Source of the DNA: Xanthobacteraceae bacterium
GTDB lineage: Bacteria; Pseudomonadota; Alphaproteobacteria; Rhizobiales; Xanthobacteraceae
Length of the DNA: 64,000 nt
Assembly (NCBI GenBank): GCA_019745775.1
Contig: JAIESR010000019.1
Location: 1-64,000 of the forward strand
Direction of reading: 5' to 3'
In this document: piece after piece, positions 38,837-47,595 of the stretch
How positions within the stretch are numbered: the first letter of the stretch is position 1
How the letters are laid out: the number at the start of each line of letters is the position of its first letter
Program-made: the position numbers and the translations under genes
Notes under the pieces: model-generated
Database searches by the model: none
What the model saw: only the letters and a program-made list of their open reading frames with translations
What the model was told of the DNA's origin: nothing

Positions 38837-39067
38837 GGGCAAAAACCCCTTCGAAGCGGGTGGTTGCGTCCCCGAGAGCATGGATTGGAGGTGGTCACGC
38901 GTGTACGTGGAGAGGCGGCAGCGTTGCCGCCACGCGTGACCGTTGGCTAGACGACTAGTGCATAACGTGCATCGTATTTAACATAAACACGAAGCGTAAA
39001 AAGTTCCTTTAGTTCGGGCCCCGGCAAATGCTGGGGCGCAAGCGGGCGCTGCCGACGTGACGGATGG

Positions 39068-40543
39068 CTAAACGCCGATCTTCTTCAGCACGTCGGCGAA
39101 TTTCTCGGCCACGCGCTGGCGCAATTCCGGCGACGCCTTGGCGACCATCGGGAAGTCCTTGAGACGCTCGTAGGGTCGGCAGGCATCGATCACCGCGCGC
39201 GAGTTGGTCGATGACGCCTTGTCGAGGATCGGATCGAGCGGGCCGGACCAGGCACGGCGGAAGGTCTCGATATCCTCGGCGGGATCGCAGCGCGTCGAGA
39301 TCGCCCACATCACGTCGAACAGGTTCGACGGATCGACGTCCTCGTCGACTACCACGACGAAGCGGCCGAGGTACGAGCCGGACTGGCAGCTCGCAGCGAG
39401 GAAGCCGGCCTGCCGAGCATGGCCGGGATAGGCCTGCTTGATCGCGATCACGTTGAACATGCGCGCGCCGCCGAATTCGTGCACCCACACGCCTTTCACG
39501 CCGGCGAGGCCCGCGCGCTCGACCTCGTCCCAGATCATGCCGGCCTTCATCACGCACTTGGAGAACGAAAAGTCGGACGGAGGTTGCATCGGCGAGGCGA
39601 TCGCGAGGATCGGATCGTTGCGGTGATAAACGCGCTTGATCTGCACCAGCGGTTGCGGGCTCGGCGACGAGGCGTAGTAGCCGGTGAACTCGCCGAACGG
39701 ACCCTCCTTGGTCGTTTGCGACTCGATCATCTCGCCTTCGAGCACGATCTCGGCATGCGCCGGCATCGGCAGGCCGTGGATCTCGCTCGGCACCACCTCG
39801 TAGGGCTCGCCGCGATGGCCGGCGGCGTAGTCGTATTCCGAGAGCCCGTAGCGCAGCTCGTTGCCGCCCGCCAGGAAAAGGAGCGGATCGTGACCGCATG
39901 AGATCAGCACCGGACAGGGCTTGCCAGCGGCGTAATATTTCTCGCGGATTTGCCGGCCTTGCTTGCCGGGTGAGATGTAGACCGCGACGTGGTTCTTGTC
40001 GTGGATCATGCAGCGATAGGTGGCGGCGTTGATCCAGCCGCCGTCGGGATCGCGCATGATGACGAGATCGTCGGTGCCCATGTAGCGGCCGCCGTCCTTC
40101 TCGTGGAGGAACGGCACCGGGAACTTCAGGAGGTCGACTTGATTGTCGCGGTCGACGTTCTCGAACACCGCGCCGGTGCGCACGGTCTTGGGCGGGATCG
40201 GCTTATGCTGCTGCATGCGTTCGCGATACGACCTCACCACGTCGAGCGGGCAGGACGGCACCGGCAGGCCCATGGTGATCGCGAGCCGCTTCGACGAATT
40301 GGTCGCCCCCGAGATCAGCCGCATGCCCTTGGGATAGCCCGGCACGTCCTCGAACAGCAGCGCCGGCGCCTCCGGCCGCGCGTGGTTCACGATCTCGCCG
40401 AGCGTGCCCATTTCGAGGTGTGGATCGGCGCCCTTGATGCGCACGATCTCGCCGGCTTCCTCGGCGCGCTTGATGAATTCGCGCAGGTCCTCGTGCGGCG
40501 AGTTGTAGGCATTGAAGCGTTGTTGTTGGCCTTTTTCTAGCAC
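39068..40543 (-). CDS. UbiD-family decarboxylase
   Basis: 491-aa UbiD-type (de)carboxylase that needs prenylated FMN. The family core is visible: GTDDLVIMRDPDGGWINAATYRCM, then the catalytic ERE-type segment EIVLEGEMIESQTTKEGPFGEFTGYY with conserved Glu residues, and the C-terminal DEDVDPSNLFDVMWAISTRCDP. Relatives decarboxylate aromatic or unsaturated acids. No ubiX gene (prFMN synthase) is in the window. The GTG at 40543 is chosen because GAGGAAG ends five bases upstream; longer frames from 40579 or 40612 run into a palindromic repeat. Confidence 0.9.
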   Translation of the reverse strand: MLEKGQQQRFNAYNSPHEDLREFIKRAEEAGEIVRIKGADPHLEMGTLGEIVNHARPEAPALLFEDVPGYPKGMRLISGATNSSKRLAITMGLPVPSCPLDVVRSYRERMQQHKPIPPKTVRTGAVFENVDRDNQVDLLKFPVPFLHEKDGGRYMGTDDLVIMRDPDGGWINAATYRCMIHDKNHVAVYISPGKQGRQIREKYYAAGKPCPVLISCGHDPLLFLAGGNELRYGLSEYDYAAGHRGEPYEVVPSEIHGLPMPAHAEIVLEGEMIESQTTKEGPFGEFTGYYASSPSPQPLVQIKRVYHRNDPILAIASPMQPPSDFSFSKCVMKAGMIWDEVERAGLAGVKGVWVHEFGGARMFNVIAIKQAYPGHARQAGFLAASCQSGSYLGRFVVVVDEDVDPSNLFDVMWAISTRCDPAEDIETFRRAWSGPLDPILDKASSTNSRAVIDACRPYERLKDFPMVAKASPELRQRVAEKFADVLKKIGV

Positions 40544-40573
40544 GGCGGCTTCCTCTTGGCGGGTCTCGATCGG

Positions 40574-40663
40574 CCTCATGGTGAGGAGGCGGGAAGCGCC
40601 GTCTCGAACCATTGGGGCCGCCCCATCCTCGAGACGCGCCTGCGGCGCTCCTCAGGCTGAGGG
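40574..40663. repeat. Palindromic intergenic repeat (GTCTCGAACCAT/ATCCTCGAGAC type)
   Basis: CTCATGGTGAGGAGGCGGGA (from 40575) through GTCTCGAACCATTGG faces the inverted CCATCCTCGAGACGCGCC (from 40623) through GCTCCTCAGGCTGAGGG (ends 40663). Imperfect palindromes of this type are abundant between genes in Bradyrhizobium-like genomes. This one separates the UbiD-type gene from the subfamily-A binding-protein gene upstream and extends the apparent open frame of the former. Confidence 0.8.
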
Positions 40664-40705
40664 CAGGTGACATTTTGGACGTGCGGCGGCAATGATGCAA
40701 CGCGG

Positions 40706-41728
40706 CTAATTTGGCGCGATCAGCTCCTTCGCCCGCGCGATCGCTTCCGGCGACGCGGCGAAGGCCGCGTGGGCGGCGCGCTCCAGCGTCTCGCCGGAGA
40801 CCGGTGCGAGCTCGATCTTGATCCTCGCTGCATCCTCGCGCACCGCCGGATCCTGCATGGTCTTCACGAACGCCGCGCGCAGGAGGGCGCGTACCTCGGG
40901 CAGCAGCCCTGGCGGGGCCGCGTATGGAAATCCGAATACCTGGCGTGTCATGAGAATGCGCAGCGCCTCGCGGTCGAGGTCGGTCCTGGCGAAATCGGCG
41001 ATCAGCGGCACGTCCGGCAGTTCCGGATGCCGCGTGAGTGCGAACTGGATGATCGGCTTCGCCTTCCTGTCGCGGATCCAGTCCGGGATCGCCGACTTGA
41101 TCGCCTCCCAGCTATAGGAACAGCGGCCACCCGCTTCGCCGCGTTCCATCGCGAGGTTCATCGAGGCGCCGCCGGGATAACCGATCACGCTGCGCACCTT
41201 GGCGCCGATCAGGCGCTGCAGCAGGTGAAGCTGCGGACCGTCATTGCCGGAGCCCGCGACCACCAGCTCGTGCGTCTTCAAGTCTTCGACGCTCTGCACG
41301 CGCGCGGTGTGCCAGACGATGCAGGTGTCGGTCGCACTCGACGGGCTGCCGAGCCAGGCGAAGTCCTGCAGCCGAAACGGCAGCGGCGTGTCGCCCAGGA
41401 GCTGCTCGACCACGATCCCGCGATGCAGTTGCGCGAACTCAGTGCCATCGCGTGGTGACGTGTTGGCGATCAGGCCCGCGAGGCGGCGCCCGCCCGCGCC
41501 CGGCGTGTTCTTCGCGACGACGTGCGGATGGCCGGGCAGATACCTGCCGATGTGGCGTGCGACCACGCGCATGACGTTGTCGTTGCCAGCGCCTGGTGTG
41601 GCGCCGACATGGATCGAGACCGGCTTCCCTGGCGGGAACGGCGCCGCAGCCGGCTGCGCCACGGCGCAATCCGTAGCGCCCGCGACGAGCGTCGCGGCGA
41701 GCAACAGGCGCGGCAGCGAGCGCGTCAT
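40706..41728 (-). CDS. TctC/Bug-like periplasmic binding protein, subfamily A, copy 4 (divergent)
   Basis: 340 aa. Signal peptide MTRSLPRLLLAATLVAGATD, then KPVSIHVGATPGAGNDNVMRVVARHIGRYLPGHP and NTPGAGGRRLAGLIANTSPRDGT. It keeps subfamily-A marks such as CIVWHT and NLAMERGEAGGRCSYSW, but the first-strand motif and many positions differ from copies 1-3, so it is an older branch. Its ATG overlaps the stop of the ModA-like gene (ATGA), so the two proteins are translated together, an unusual pairing of two binding proteins without a transporter. Confidence 0.87.
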   Translation of the reverse strand: MTRSLPRLLLAATLVAGATDCAVAQPAAAPFPPGKPVSIHVGATPGAGNDNVMRVVARHIGRYLPGHPHVVAKNTPGAGGRRLAGLIANTSPRDGTEFAQLHRGIVVEQLLGDTPLPFRLQDFAWLGSPSSATDTCIVWHTARVQSVEDLKTHELVVAGSGNDGPQLHLLQRLIGAKVRSVIGYPGGASMNLAMERGEAGGRCSYSWEAIKSAIPDWIRDRKAKPIIQFALTRHPELPDVPLIADFARTDLDREALRILMTRQVFGFPYAAPPGLLPEVRALLRAAFVKTMQDPAVREDAARIKIELAPVSGETLERAAHAAFAASPEAIARAKELIAPN

Positions 41729-42492
41729 CGCGGCGCCGGCACCATGCCGTTCTTGCGGATGGCCGCCGCGGCGCTTTCAAGTTGCAGGTAGTTCGACAGC
41801 GCCCGCGCCGCGTCGGGCTGCCTGGCGCCGGCATGGATGCCGGTGGCATAGATCAGCGTGGTCTGGATCTCGGCCGGCAGTTCGCCGACGATGTCGATGC
41901 CCTGGATCGGAAGAAGTTCAGCGATCTGATGGATGCCGATCTCGGCTTCGCCCTTGGCGATCAGCACGCCGACCGGGAAGCCCTTGCTGATCCTGACCTT
42001 GTCCTTGATCAGATCGGCGATGCCGAGACGCGGTATCACGTTGGTGGTGAAGTGGACGCCGCTGACGCCGGTGCTGTGGCCGACCGTCTTCGCCTTGAGC
42101 AGCGCCTGCTTGAACGCCTCGACCGTACTGATGTCGGGCTTCGGCGCGCCCGCTTTCACCGCGACGCCAGCGCGTGAATGGAAGACCGGAACGATGCTGC
42201 CGGGCACGACTTTGCCGGCCTTGGTCAGGTCGCTCAGCACATCCGGATTGAGCAGAATGAGATCAGCCGGCGTACCCTGCTTGAGCCGCTCAACCGCGAT
42301 CACGGTGCCGAGCACGGTCATATTGACCTTGTGGCCGGTCGCCTTCTCGAATGGCGGGATCAGGTCGCGCAGGATGAATTCGACCGCCCCGGTGGTCATG
42401 AGGTCGATGTCGGCGGCGTTGGCTCTGTTTGCAGGCGCGAATGTCGCGAGGCAGGCGGCCACGACGACCGCGAATGCCGGCCTTGAGCGCAT
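41725..42492 (-). CDS. ModA-like periplasmic binding protein
   Basis: 255-aa exported protein: signal peptide MRSRPAFAVVVAACLATFAP cleaved after RANA, then the PBP type 2 fold with DIDLMTTGAVEFILRDLIPPFE and TPADLILLNPDVLSDLTKAG. It is related to molybdate-binding ModA but more likely an organic-anion receptor, as no modBC follows. The C-terminal half is similar to the signal-less protein at 27.6 kb (AKGEAEIGIHQIAELLPIQGIDIVG). A strong GGGAGGA site precedes the ATG. It is coupled by ATGA to the next binding protein. Confidence 0.87.
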   Translation of the reverse strand: MRSRPAFAVVVAACLATFAPANRANAADIDLMTTGAVEFILRDLIPPFEKATGHKVNMTVLGTVIAVERLKQGTPADLILLNPDVLSDLTKAGKVVPGSIVPVFHSRAGVAVKAGAPKPDISTVEAFKQALLKAKTVGHSTGVSGVHFTTNVIPRLGIADLIKDKVRISKGFPVGVLIAKGEAEIGIHQIAELLPIQGIDIVGELPAEIQTTLIYATGIHAGARQPDAARALSNYLQLESAAAAIRKNGMVPAPR

Positions 42493-42643
42493 GAAGTCCT
42501 CCCGAATGTCTTTGTGTTATGCGCGTCATTACACTCTCGTCGCCTGCGACCTTCAATCCCCGAAAAGCGCCTTTCGCATCCCGACAAGACCCGGCGCCCG
42601 TGCTATGTTCACACCGTCTCGATGGGCGATCGCGGAGACAGCC

Positions 42644-43735
42644 ATGCGCCGGCATGCCGCTTGTTTCGTGTTCCCGCTGGTTGCGGCGCTCGCCGCCGCG
42701 CCTGACGTTGCATCGGCGCAATCCGATCCGTTCTACAAGGGCAAGCGCGTTACGCTCTTGATCAACTTCGCGGCTGGCGGTCCCGCAGATATCGAAGGGC
42801 GGCTGTTCGCTCGGCATTTCGGCAAGCACGTCGACGGCGCGCCCAACATCATCGTGCAGAACCGCGACGGCGCCGGTGGACTCGTCGGCACCAATTATCT
42901 CGGCGAGCTCGGTCCGCGCGACGGAACCATGGTCGGTTATCTCACGGCCGCGGCCTGGAACTATGTGATCGAGCCTGCCGCCTATCGCGTCGATTTTTCG
43001 AGCTACGAGTTTGTCGCCTATCAGCCGGTGAATGTCATCTATTACATGCGTGTGGACACCCCGCCCGGCATGAAGGACGGCGCCGGTATCATGCGTGCGA
43101 CGGGGCTGGTCGCCGGCGGTCTCGCGGCGGATTCCTCCAAGGATCTGCTCATCCGGCTGACGCTCGACATGCTCGGCGTGTCCTACAAATACGTCACCGG
43201 CTTCCGTTCGAGCGCGCCGGCCCGTTTGGCGCTCCAGCGCGGCGAGATCAATTTCTTTTCGGAATCGTCGCCGAGCTATTTCGGCGTGGTCGAACCGTCG
43301 ATCGTGAAGAAAGGCGAGGCGGTCGCGGTCTGGTACGACCCGATCTACGACGGCAACAACTTCGCGCCGTTCAAGCCGATGGACAGCCAGGGCGTGCCCG
43401 GCTTTCAGGATTTCTATCGCAAGGTCAAAGGCACGGCGCCGTCGGGACAGTTGTGGGATGTCTACCGCACCAACCTCGCGGTCGACGCCGCGATGCTGCG
43501 CACCGTCGTGCTGCCGCCGGGCTCGCCGCCGGCCGCGCTTGAAGCGTTGCGGCGCGCGACCGAGCGGCTCAACGGCGATCAGGAGTTCGCGCAGGAAGCG
43601 CAGAAAGCGCTGCAGTTCGTGCCGCACTACGTCACCGGCGGCGACCTCAATGCACGCGTGCGCCGCACGCTGGTGGTGCGGCCCGAGATCCGGAAATTCG
43701 TGACCGATTACATCAAGAACCCTCCGAAGCAATAA
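42644..43735 (+). CDS. TctC/Bug-like periplasmic binding protein, subfamily B, copy 1
   Basis: 363 aa. The signal peptide ends PDVASAQ, then SDPFYKGKRVTLLINFAAGGPADIEGRLFARHFGKH and DGAGGLVGTNYLGELGPRDGT. Subfamily B differs from A in the INFAAGGPADIEGR first motif and in the INFFSESSPSYF segment. GGAG lies 7 bases before ATG 42644; the open frame extends far upstream without support. It begins a run of four subfamily-B genes. The family normally delivers carboxylates to a TctAB permease, which is absent here. Confidence 0.88.
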   Translation: MRRHAACFVFPLVAALAAAPDVASAQSDPFYKGKRVTLLINFAAGGPADIEGRLFARHFGKHVDGAPNIIVQNRDGAGGLVGTNYLGELGPRDGTMVGYLTAAAWNYVIEPAAYRVDFSSYEFVAYQPVNVIYYMRVDTPPGMKDGAGIMRATGLVAGGLAADSSKDLLIRLTLDMLGVSYKYVTGFRSSAPARLALQRGEINFFSESSPSYFGVVEPSIVKKGEAVAVWYDPIYDGNNFAPFKPMDSQGVPGFQDFYRKVKGTAPSGQLWDVYRTNLAVDAAMLRTVVLPPGSPPAALEALRRATERLNGDQEFAQEAQKALQFVPHYVTGGDLNARVRRTLVVRPEIRKFVTDYIKNPPKQ

Positions 43736-43762
43736 GGAGGAACGACCCGGGAGGATCGCGCC

Positions 43763-44827
43763 ATGCAGGTCGGGACTGTAGCGGCCGCCATCGCTGTCGC
43801 GATGCTGGCGACCGCCGCCGCGGCGAACGAGCCGTTCTACAAGGGCAAGCGACTATCGGTGCTGATCAACTATGGCGCAGGCGGTCCCGCCGACATCGAG
43901 GGCCGCTTGTTCGCGCGCCATATCGGCCGGCATATCGACGGCCAGCCCAACGTGGTCGCGCAAAACATCGACGGCGCCGGAGGCCTGGTCGGCACCAGCT
44001 ATCTCGGCGAGATCGCGCCCCGGGATGGCACCATGATGGGCCATCTCACCGGCATCGGCTGGCGCTGGGCGCTCGATGCCGAGCGCTTTCGCGTCGATTT
44101 CAGCACCTACGAATTCCTCGGCTACCAGACCAGCACCACGGTCGCGTACATGCGCACCGATGTGCCGCCCGGCATCGCAGTCGCGACCGACATCATGAAG
44201 GTGAAGAGCCTGATCTCCGGCGGGCTCGGCCCGGACAACGCCAAGGACCTCGCGATAAGGCTCGCGCTCGACCTGCTCGCCATTCCGTATCGGCATGTCA
44301 CCAGCTATCGCAGTAGCGCCCATGCGCGGCTCGCGCTGCAGCAGGGTGAGATCAACTTCTATTCGGAATCGCCGCCGAGCTATCGCGCGGTGGTGCATCC
44401 CGGCATCGTCAAGGAAGGCTTGGCGATCCCGCTCTGGCACGAGGCCGAGGGCGGCGGGCGCGCGGCGAAGCCGGTCGCCGACCTCCCGATCCAGCCGTTC
44501 GACCAGGTGTTCAGGGCCGCGAAGGGCAAGCCGCCGGAAGGGCATTTGTGGGACGCGTTCAGGACCGTGCGCACCGTGAGCGGCACCATGATCCGCATTC
44601 TGGCGCTGCCGCCGGGCGCGCCGCGCCCGGCGGTCGATGCGCTACGGGAAGCGGTAGCGCGGATGAACGACGATCCGGTCTATGCCGCCGACGCGATGAA
44701 GACCATCGGCTTTGTGCCGGAATACGCGACCGGACCCAACACCAATCATGAGGTGCGCACGGGTCTCGCGGTGTCGCCGCAGATGCGCGCCTTCCTGATC
44801 GACTATGCGAAGAAGGCGAACCGCTGA
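43763..44827 (+). CDS. TctC/Bug-like periplasmic binding protein, subfamily B, copy 2
   Basis: 354 aa; signal peptide MQVGTVAAAIAVAMLATAAA, then NEPFYKGKRLSVLINYGAGGPADIEGRLFARHIGRH. It follows copy 1 by 27 bases with its own GGGAGGA site, so both are likely on one mRNA. The segment INFYSESPPSYRAVVHPGIVKEG matches the subfamily. A 9-residue hydrophilic insertion (HEAEGGGRA region) near the hinge distinguishes it from the others. Confidence 0.88.
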   Translation: MQVGTVAAAIAVAMLATAAAANEPFYKGKRLSVLINYGAGGPADIEGRLFARHIGRHIDGQPNVVAQNIDGAGGLVGTSYLGEIAPRDGTMMGHLTGIGWRWALDAERFRVDFSTYEFLGYQTSTTVAYMRTDVPPGIAVATDIMKVKSLISGGLGPDNAKDLAIRLALDLLAIPYRHVTSYRSSAHARLALQQGEINFYSESPPSYRAVVHPGIVKEGLAIPLWHEAEGGGRAAKPVADLPIQPFDQVFRAAKGKPPEGHLWDAFRTVRTVSGTMIRILALPPGAPRPAVDALREAVARMNDDPVYAADAMKTIGFVPEYATGPNTNHEVRTGLAVSPQMRAFLIDYAKKANR

Positions 44828-44830
44828 CCG

Positions 44831-45295
44831 TCAAAAAACATACGGTATCCAGCGCTTCACACGCGCGCGATAGCCATCGTAGTCGGCTCCGAAGGCGGCC
44901 TGTAGCCGCTTCTCATCGCGCAGCACGCGGCAGTGAAACCAGACTGCGCGCGCCGCCAGCAGGATCACCGCAAACCAAGACCGGAACGTGATCGCGAGGC
45001 CGACCATGAAGATGAGATGCCCGAGATACATCGGGTTGCGCGTGTATCGATAAGGACCATGGTCGAGGATGCGGTCGGGCATGGTCTCCATGCCGGGGCC
45101 GCCGCCGGCGCGCGGTCCGCGATAGCCGCCGACCAGCTTGTATTGCAGATAGCCCCAGAGCAGCAGCGGCACGCCCCACCAAACGAATGTCAGGCGGCCG
45201 CCGCGCCACACATATTCGAACGCGATCACCGCCAGCGGGCACAGCAAAAAGGTTTGCACCGGCGTGCGTATGAGCCAGCGCAGCAATTGGTCCAT
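44831..45295 (-). CDS. Integral membrane methyltransferase, isoprenylcysteine/phospholipid methyltransferase type
   Basis: 154-aa membrane protein with about four hydrophobic helices and the family signature DHGPYRYTRNPMYLGHLIFMVGLA, which binds SAM at the membrane interface, followed by DEKRLQAAFGADYDGYRARV. Members methylate lipid headgroups or isoprenoid thiols; the substrate is unknown. ATG 45295 with GGAG upstream is preferred over the GTG at 45307. It is inserted on the opposite strand in the middle of the four subfamily-B binding-protein genes and ends four bases after copy 2. Confidence 0.88.
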   Translation of the reverse strand: MDQLLRWLIRTPVQTFLLCPLAVIAFEYVWRGGRLTFVWWGVPLLLWGYLQYKLVGGYRGPRAGGGPGMETMPDRILDHGPYRYTRNPMYLGHLIFMVGLAITFRSWFAVILLAARAVWFHCRVLRDEKRLQAAFGADYDGYRARVKRWIPYVF

Positions 45296-45379
45296 GATCG
45301 GCTCCACGTGCGAAAGCGACGCACTGTCCGGACGACCGTATGACGGCTATCATCGCGCAGGCAAGGGAGGGACGCGCCT

Positions 45380-46465
45380 ATGAAGCCGACCCGAGCGCAT
45401 GTCACGTTCGCCGCCATCTGCGCCGCGATCAGCCTGGGCGTGAGCGGCGCCGCCGCGCAACAGCCCTACTACAAAGGCAAGCGCCTGACGGTGCTGATCA
45501 ACTTCGCCGCCGGCGGGCCGGCCGACATCGAGAGCCGGATCTTCGGCAAGTACCTTGCCAAGCACATCGACGGTGCGCCCAATGTCGTATTCCAGAACAT
45601 GGACGGCGCCGGTGGCCTGATCGGCGCGCAATATCTCGGCGAGGTCGCCGCCAAGGACGGCACCGCGCTCGGCGCGCTCACCGGCACCGCCTGGATCTAT
45701 GCCAGCGATCCGGAACGCTGGCGTGTCGACTTCCGCAAATATGAATTCATCGCCCGCAGCCCGTCCACGACCATTCACTTCGTGCGCAAGGATGTGGCGC
45801 CCGGCCTCAACGCGCCGGAAGACATCGTGAAGGCGCAGGGCCTGATCGGCGGCGGCCTTTCCGCCGACACGTCGAAGGACCTTCGCATGCGGCTCGGGCT
45901 CGACATGCTGGGCGTGCCCTATCAATACGTCACCGGCTATCGCTCCTCGCCGCCGGCGCGGCTCGCGCTGCAGCGGGGCGAGATCCACATGTTCGCGGAA
46001 TCGCCGCCGAGCTATCGCTCGGTGGTGGTGCCGCAACTGGTGACGAGCGGCATCGCGATCCCGGTCTGGTATGACGAGATCGCCGATCCGCCGTCGCCGA
46101 CGCGCCAGCTCGACGGGCTGACGATCCCGTCGTTCCCGCAGCTCTACAGGAAGGTGAAGGGCACGGCGCCGTCGGGCCAGTATTGGGAGGCCTATCGCAC
46201 GCTCTACGAGATGAGCAATGCGCTGCTGCGGCTGGTGGCGCTGCCGCCGGGCGCGCCGCGCGAAGCCGTCGACGCGCTGCGCCGCGCCGTCGAGCGGCTC
46301 GCGCATGACAAGGAATTTGCCGCCGAGGCGATGAAGATCGTCGAGTTCGTGCCGGAATACGAGACCGCGCCCGACCTCACCGAGCAAGTGGGCAAGATCA
46401 TGGTGGTGTCGCCGCAGATGCGCGAGTACATCAACGGCTACATGCGCAACGTCCCGAAGAAGTGA
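45380..46465 (+). CDS. TctC/Bug-like periplasmic binding protein, subfamily B, copy 3
   Basis: 361 aa; the signal peptide ends SGAAAQ, then QPYYKGKRLTVLINFAAGGPADIESRIFGKYLAKH. Very similar to copy 4 over the whole length (shared SDPERWRVDF, GLDMLGVP, TIPSFPQLYRKVKGTAPSG and the C-terminal YMRNVPKK), which shows a recent tandem duplication. GGGAGGG precedes ATG 45380. The stop is 20 bases before the start of copy 4. Confidence 0.9.
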   Translation: MKPTRAHVTFAAICAAISLGVSGAAAQQPYYKGKRLTVLINFAAGGPADIESRIFGKYLAKHIDGAPNVVFQNMDGAGGLIGAQYLGEVAAKDGTALGALTGTAWIYASDPERWRVDFRKYEFIARSPSTTIHFVRKDVAPGLNAPEDIVKAQGLIGGGLSADTSKDLRMRLGLDMLGVPYQYVTGYRSSPPARLALQRGEIHMFAESPPSYRSVVVPQLVTSGIAIPVWYDEIADPPSPTRQLDGLTIPSFPQLYRKVKGTAPSGQYWEAYRTLYEMSNALLRLVALPPGAPREAVDALRRAVERLAHDKEFAAEAMKIVEFVPEYETAPDLTEQVGKIMVVSPQMREYINGYMRNVPKK

Positions 46466-46485
46466 CGGGCGGGGGGAATTTGTTT

Positions 46486-47571
46486 ATGCAACGTGCCGCA
46501 TGGTTCTCCCTCTGTATCGCGGTTGTGTCCGCAGGCGGCGCGGTCGGCGCCGCCGCGCAGGAGCCTTACTACAAAGGCAAGCGGCTGACGGTGCTGATCA
46601 ACTTCGCGGCCGGCGGCCCGACCGACATCGAGGGGCGGCTGTTCGCCAAGTATCTCGCCCGGCACATTCCCGGCTCGCCGAACGTGATCGTGCAGAACAT
46701 GGACGGGGCCGGCGGCGTCGTCGGCGCGCAATATGTCGGCGAGGTCGCGCCCAAGGACGGCACGGTGATGGGCTATTTCGCCGGCACGTCGTGGGTCTAT
46801 GTCAGCGATCCCGAGCGCTGGCGCGTCGACTTCAAGGCCTACGAGTTCGTTGCCTACCAGCCCGGCACCACCGTGCACTTCGTGCGCACCGACGTCGCGC
46901 CGGGACTGAAGTCGCCGGCCGATATCGTGAAGGCGCAGGGGTTGGTCGCGGGCGGCTTGAGCATCGACACGTCGAAGGACCTGCGGCTGCGCATGGGGCT
47001 CGACATGCTGGGCGTGCCGTTCAAGTACGTCACCGGCTACCGCTCGTCGGCGCCGGCACGTGTTGCGCTCCAGCGCGGTGAGATCAACATGTTCTCGGAA
47101 TCGCCGCCGAGCTACCGCGCCCTGGTCGTGCCGGCGCTGGTGGATACCGGCCAAGTCATCCCGGTTTGGTGGGACGACGTGCAGGCCGAGGGCGCCCCGA
47201 CGCCGCAGAAGCAGATGGAAGGGCTGTCGGTGCCGAGCTTCCCGCAGCTCTACCGCCAGCTCAAAGGCACCGCCCCGTCGGGCCAGCTCTGGGAGGCCTA
47301 CAAGACGATCTACGACATCAACTCGACCCTGCAGCGATTGATCGCGCTGCCGCCGGGCGCGCCGCGCGCCGCCTACGACGCGCTCCAGGGCGCGATCGAG
47401 CGCCTGAACAACGACAAGGAATTCGCCGCCGAGGCGATGAAGCTGATCCAGTTCGTACCGGAATATCCGACCGCGCCGGACATGAGCCAGAAAATCCGCG
47501 CGATGCTGGTCGCGTCGCCGGAAATGCGCAAATTCGTCAACGACTATATGCGGAACGTGCCGAAGCGGTAG
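46486..47571 (+). CDS. TctC/Bug-like periplasmic binding protein, subfamily B, copy 4
   Basis: 361 aa; signal peptide MQRAAWFSLCIAVVSAGGAV, then EPYYKGKRLTVLINFAAGGPTDIEGRLFAKYLARH. It is the closest relative of copy 3. The ribosome site is the G-rich run before ATG 46486; an earlier ATG in the same frame at 46462 would overlap the stop of copy 3 and is less likely. It ends the subfamily-B series; no transporter gene follows. Confidence 0.9.
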   Translation: MQRAAWFSLCIAVVSAGGAVGAAAQEPYYKGKRLTVLINFAAGGPTDIEGRLFAKYLARHIPGSPNVIVQNMDGAGGVVGAQYVGEVAPKDGTVMGYFAGTSWVYVSDPERWRVDFKAYEFVAYQPGTTVHFVRTDVAPGLKSPADIVKAQGLVAGGLSIDTSKDLRLRMGLDMLGVPFKYVTGYRSSAPARVALQRGEINMFSESPPSYRALVVPALVDTGQVIPVWWDDVQAEGAPTPQKQMEGLSVPSFPQLYRQLKGTAPSGQLWEAYKTIYDINSTLQRLIALPPGAPRAAYDALQGAIERLNNDKEFAAEAMKLIQFVPEYPTAPDMSQKIRAMLVASPEMRKFVNDYMRNVPKR

Positions 47572-47595
47572 TCCAATCGTTTCCGGCATTCGCAG

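Noticed and set aside
41933..42643. 237-residue extension of subfamily-B receptor copy 1
   Set aside because: It runs antisense to the ModA-like gene; a signal peptide and ribosome site mark the start at 42644.
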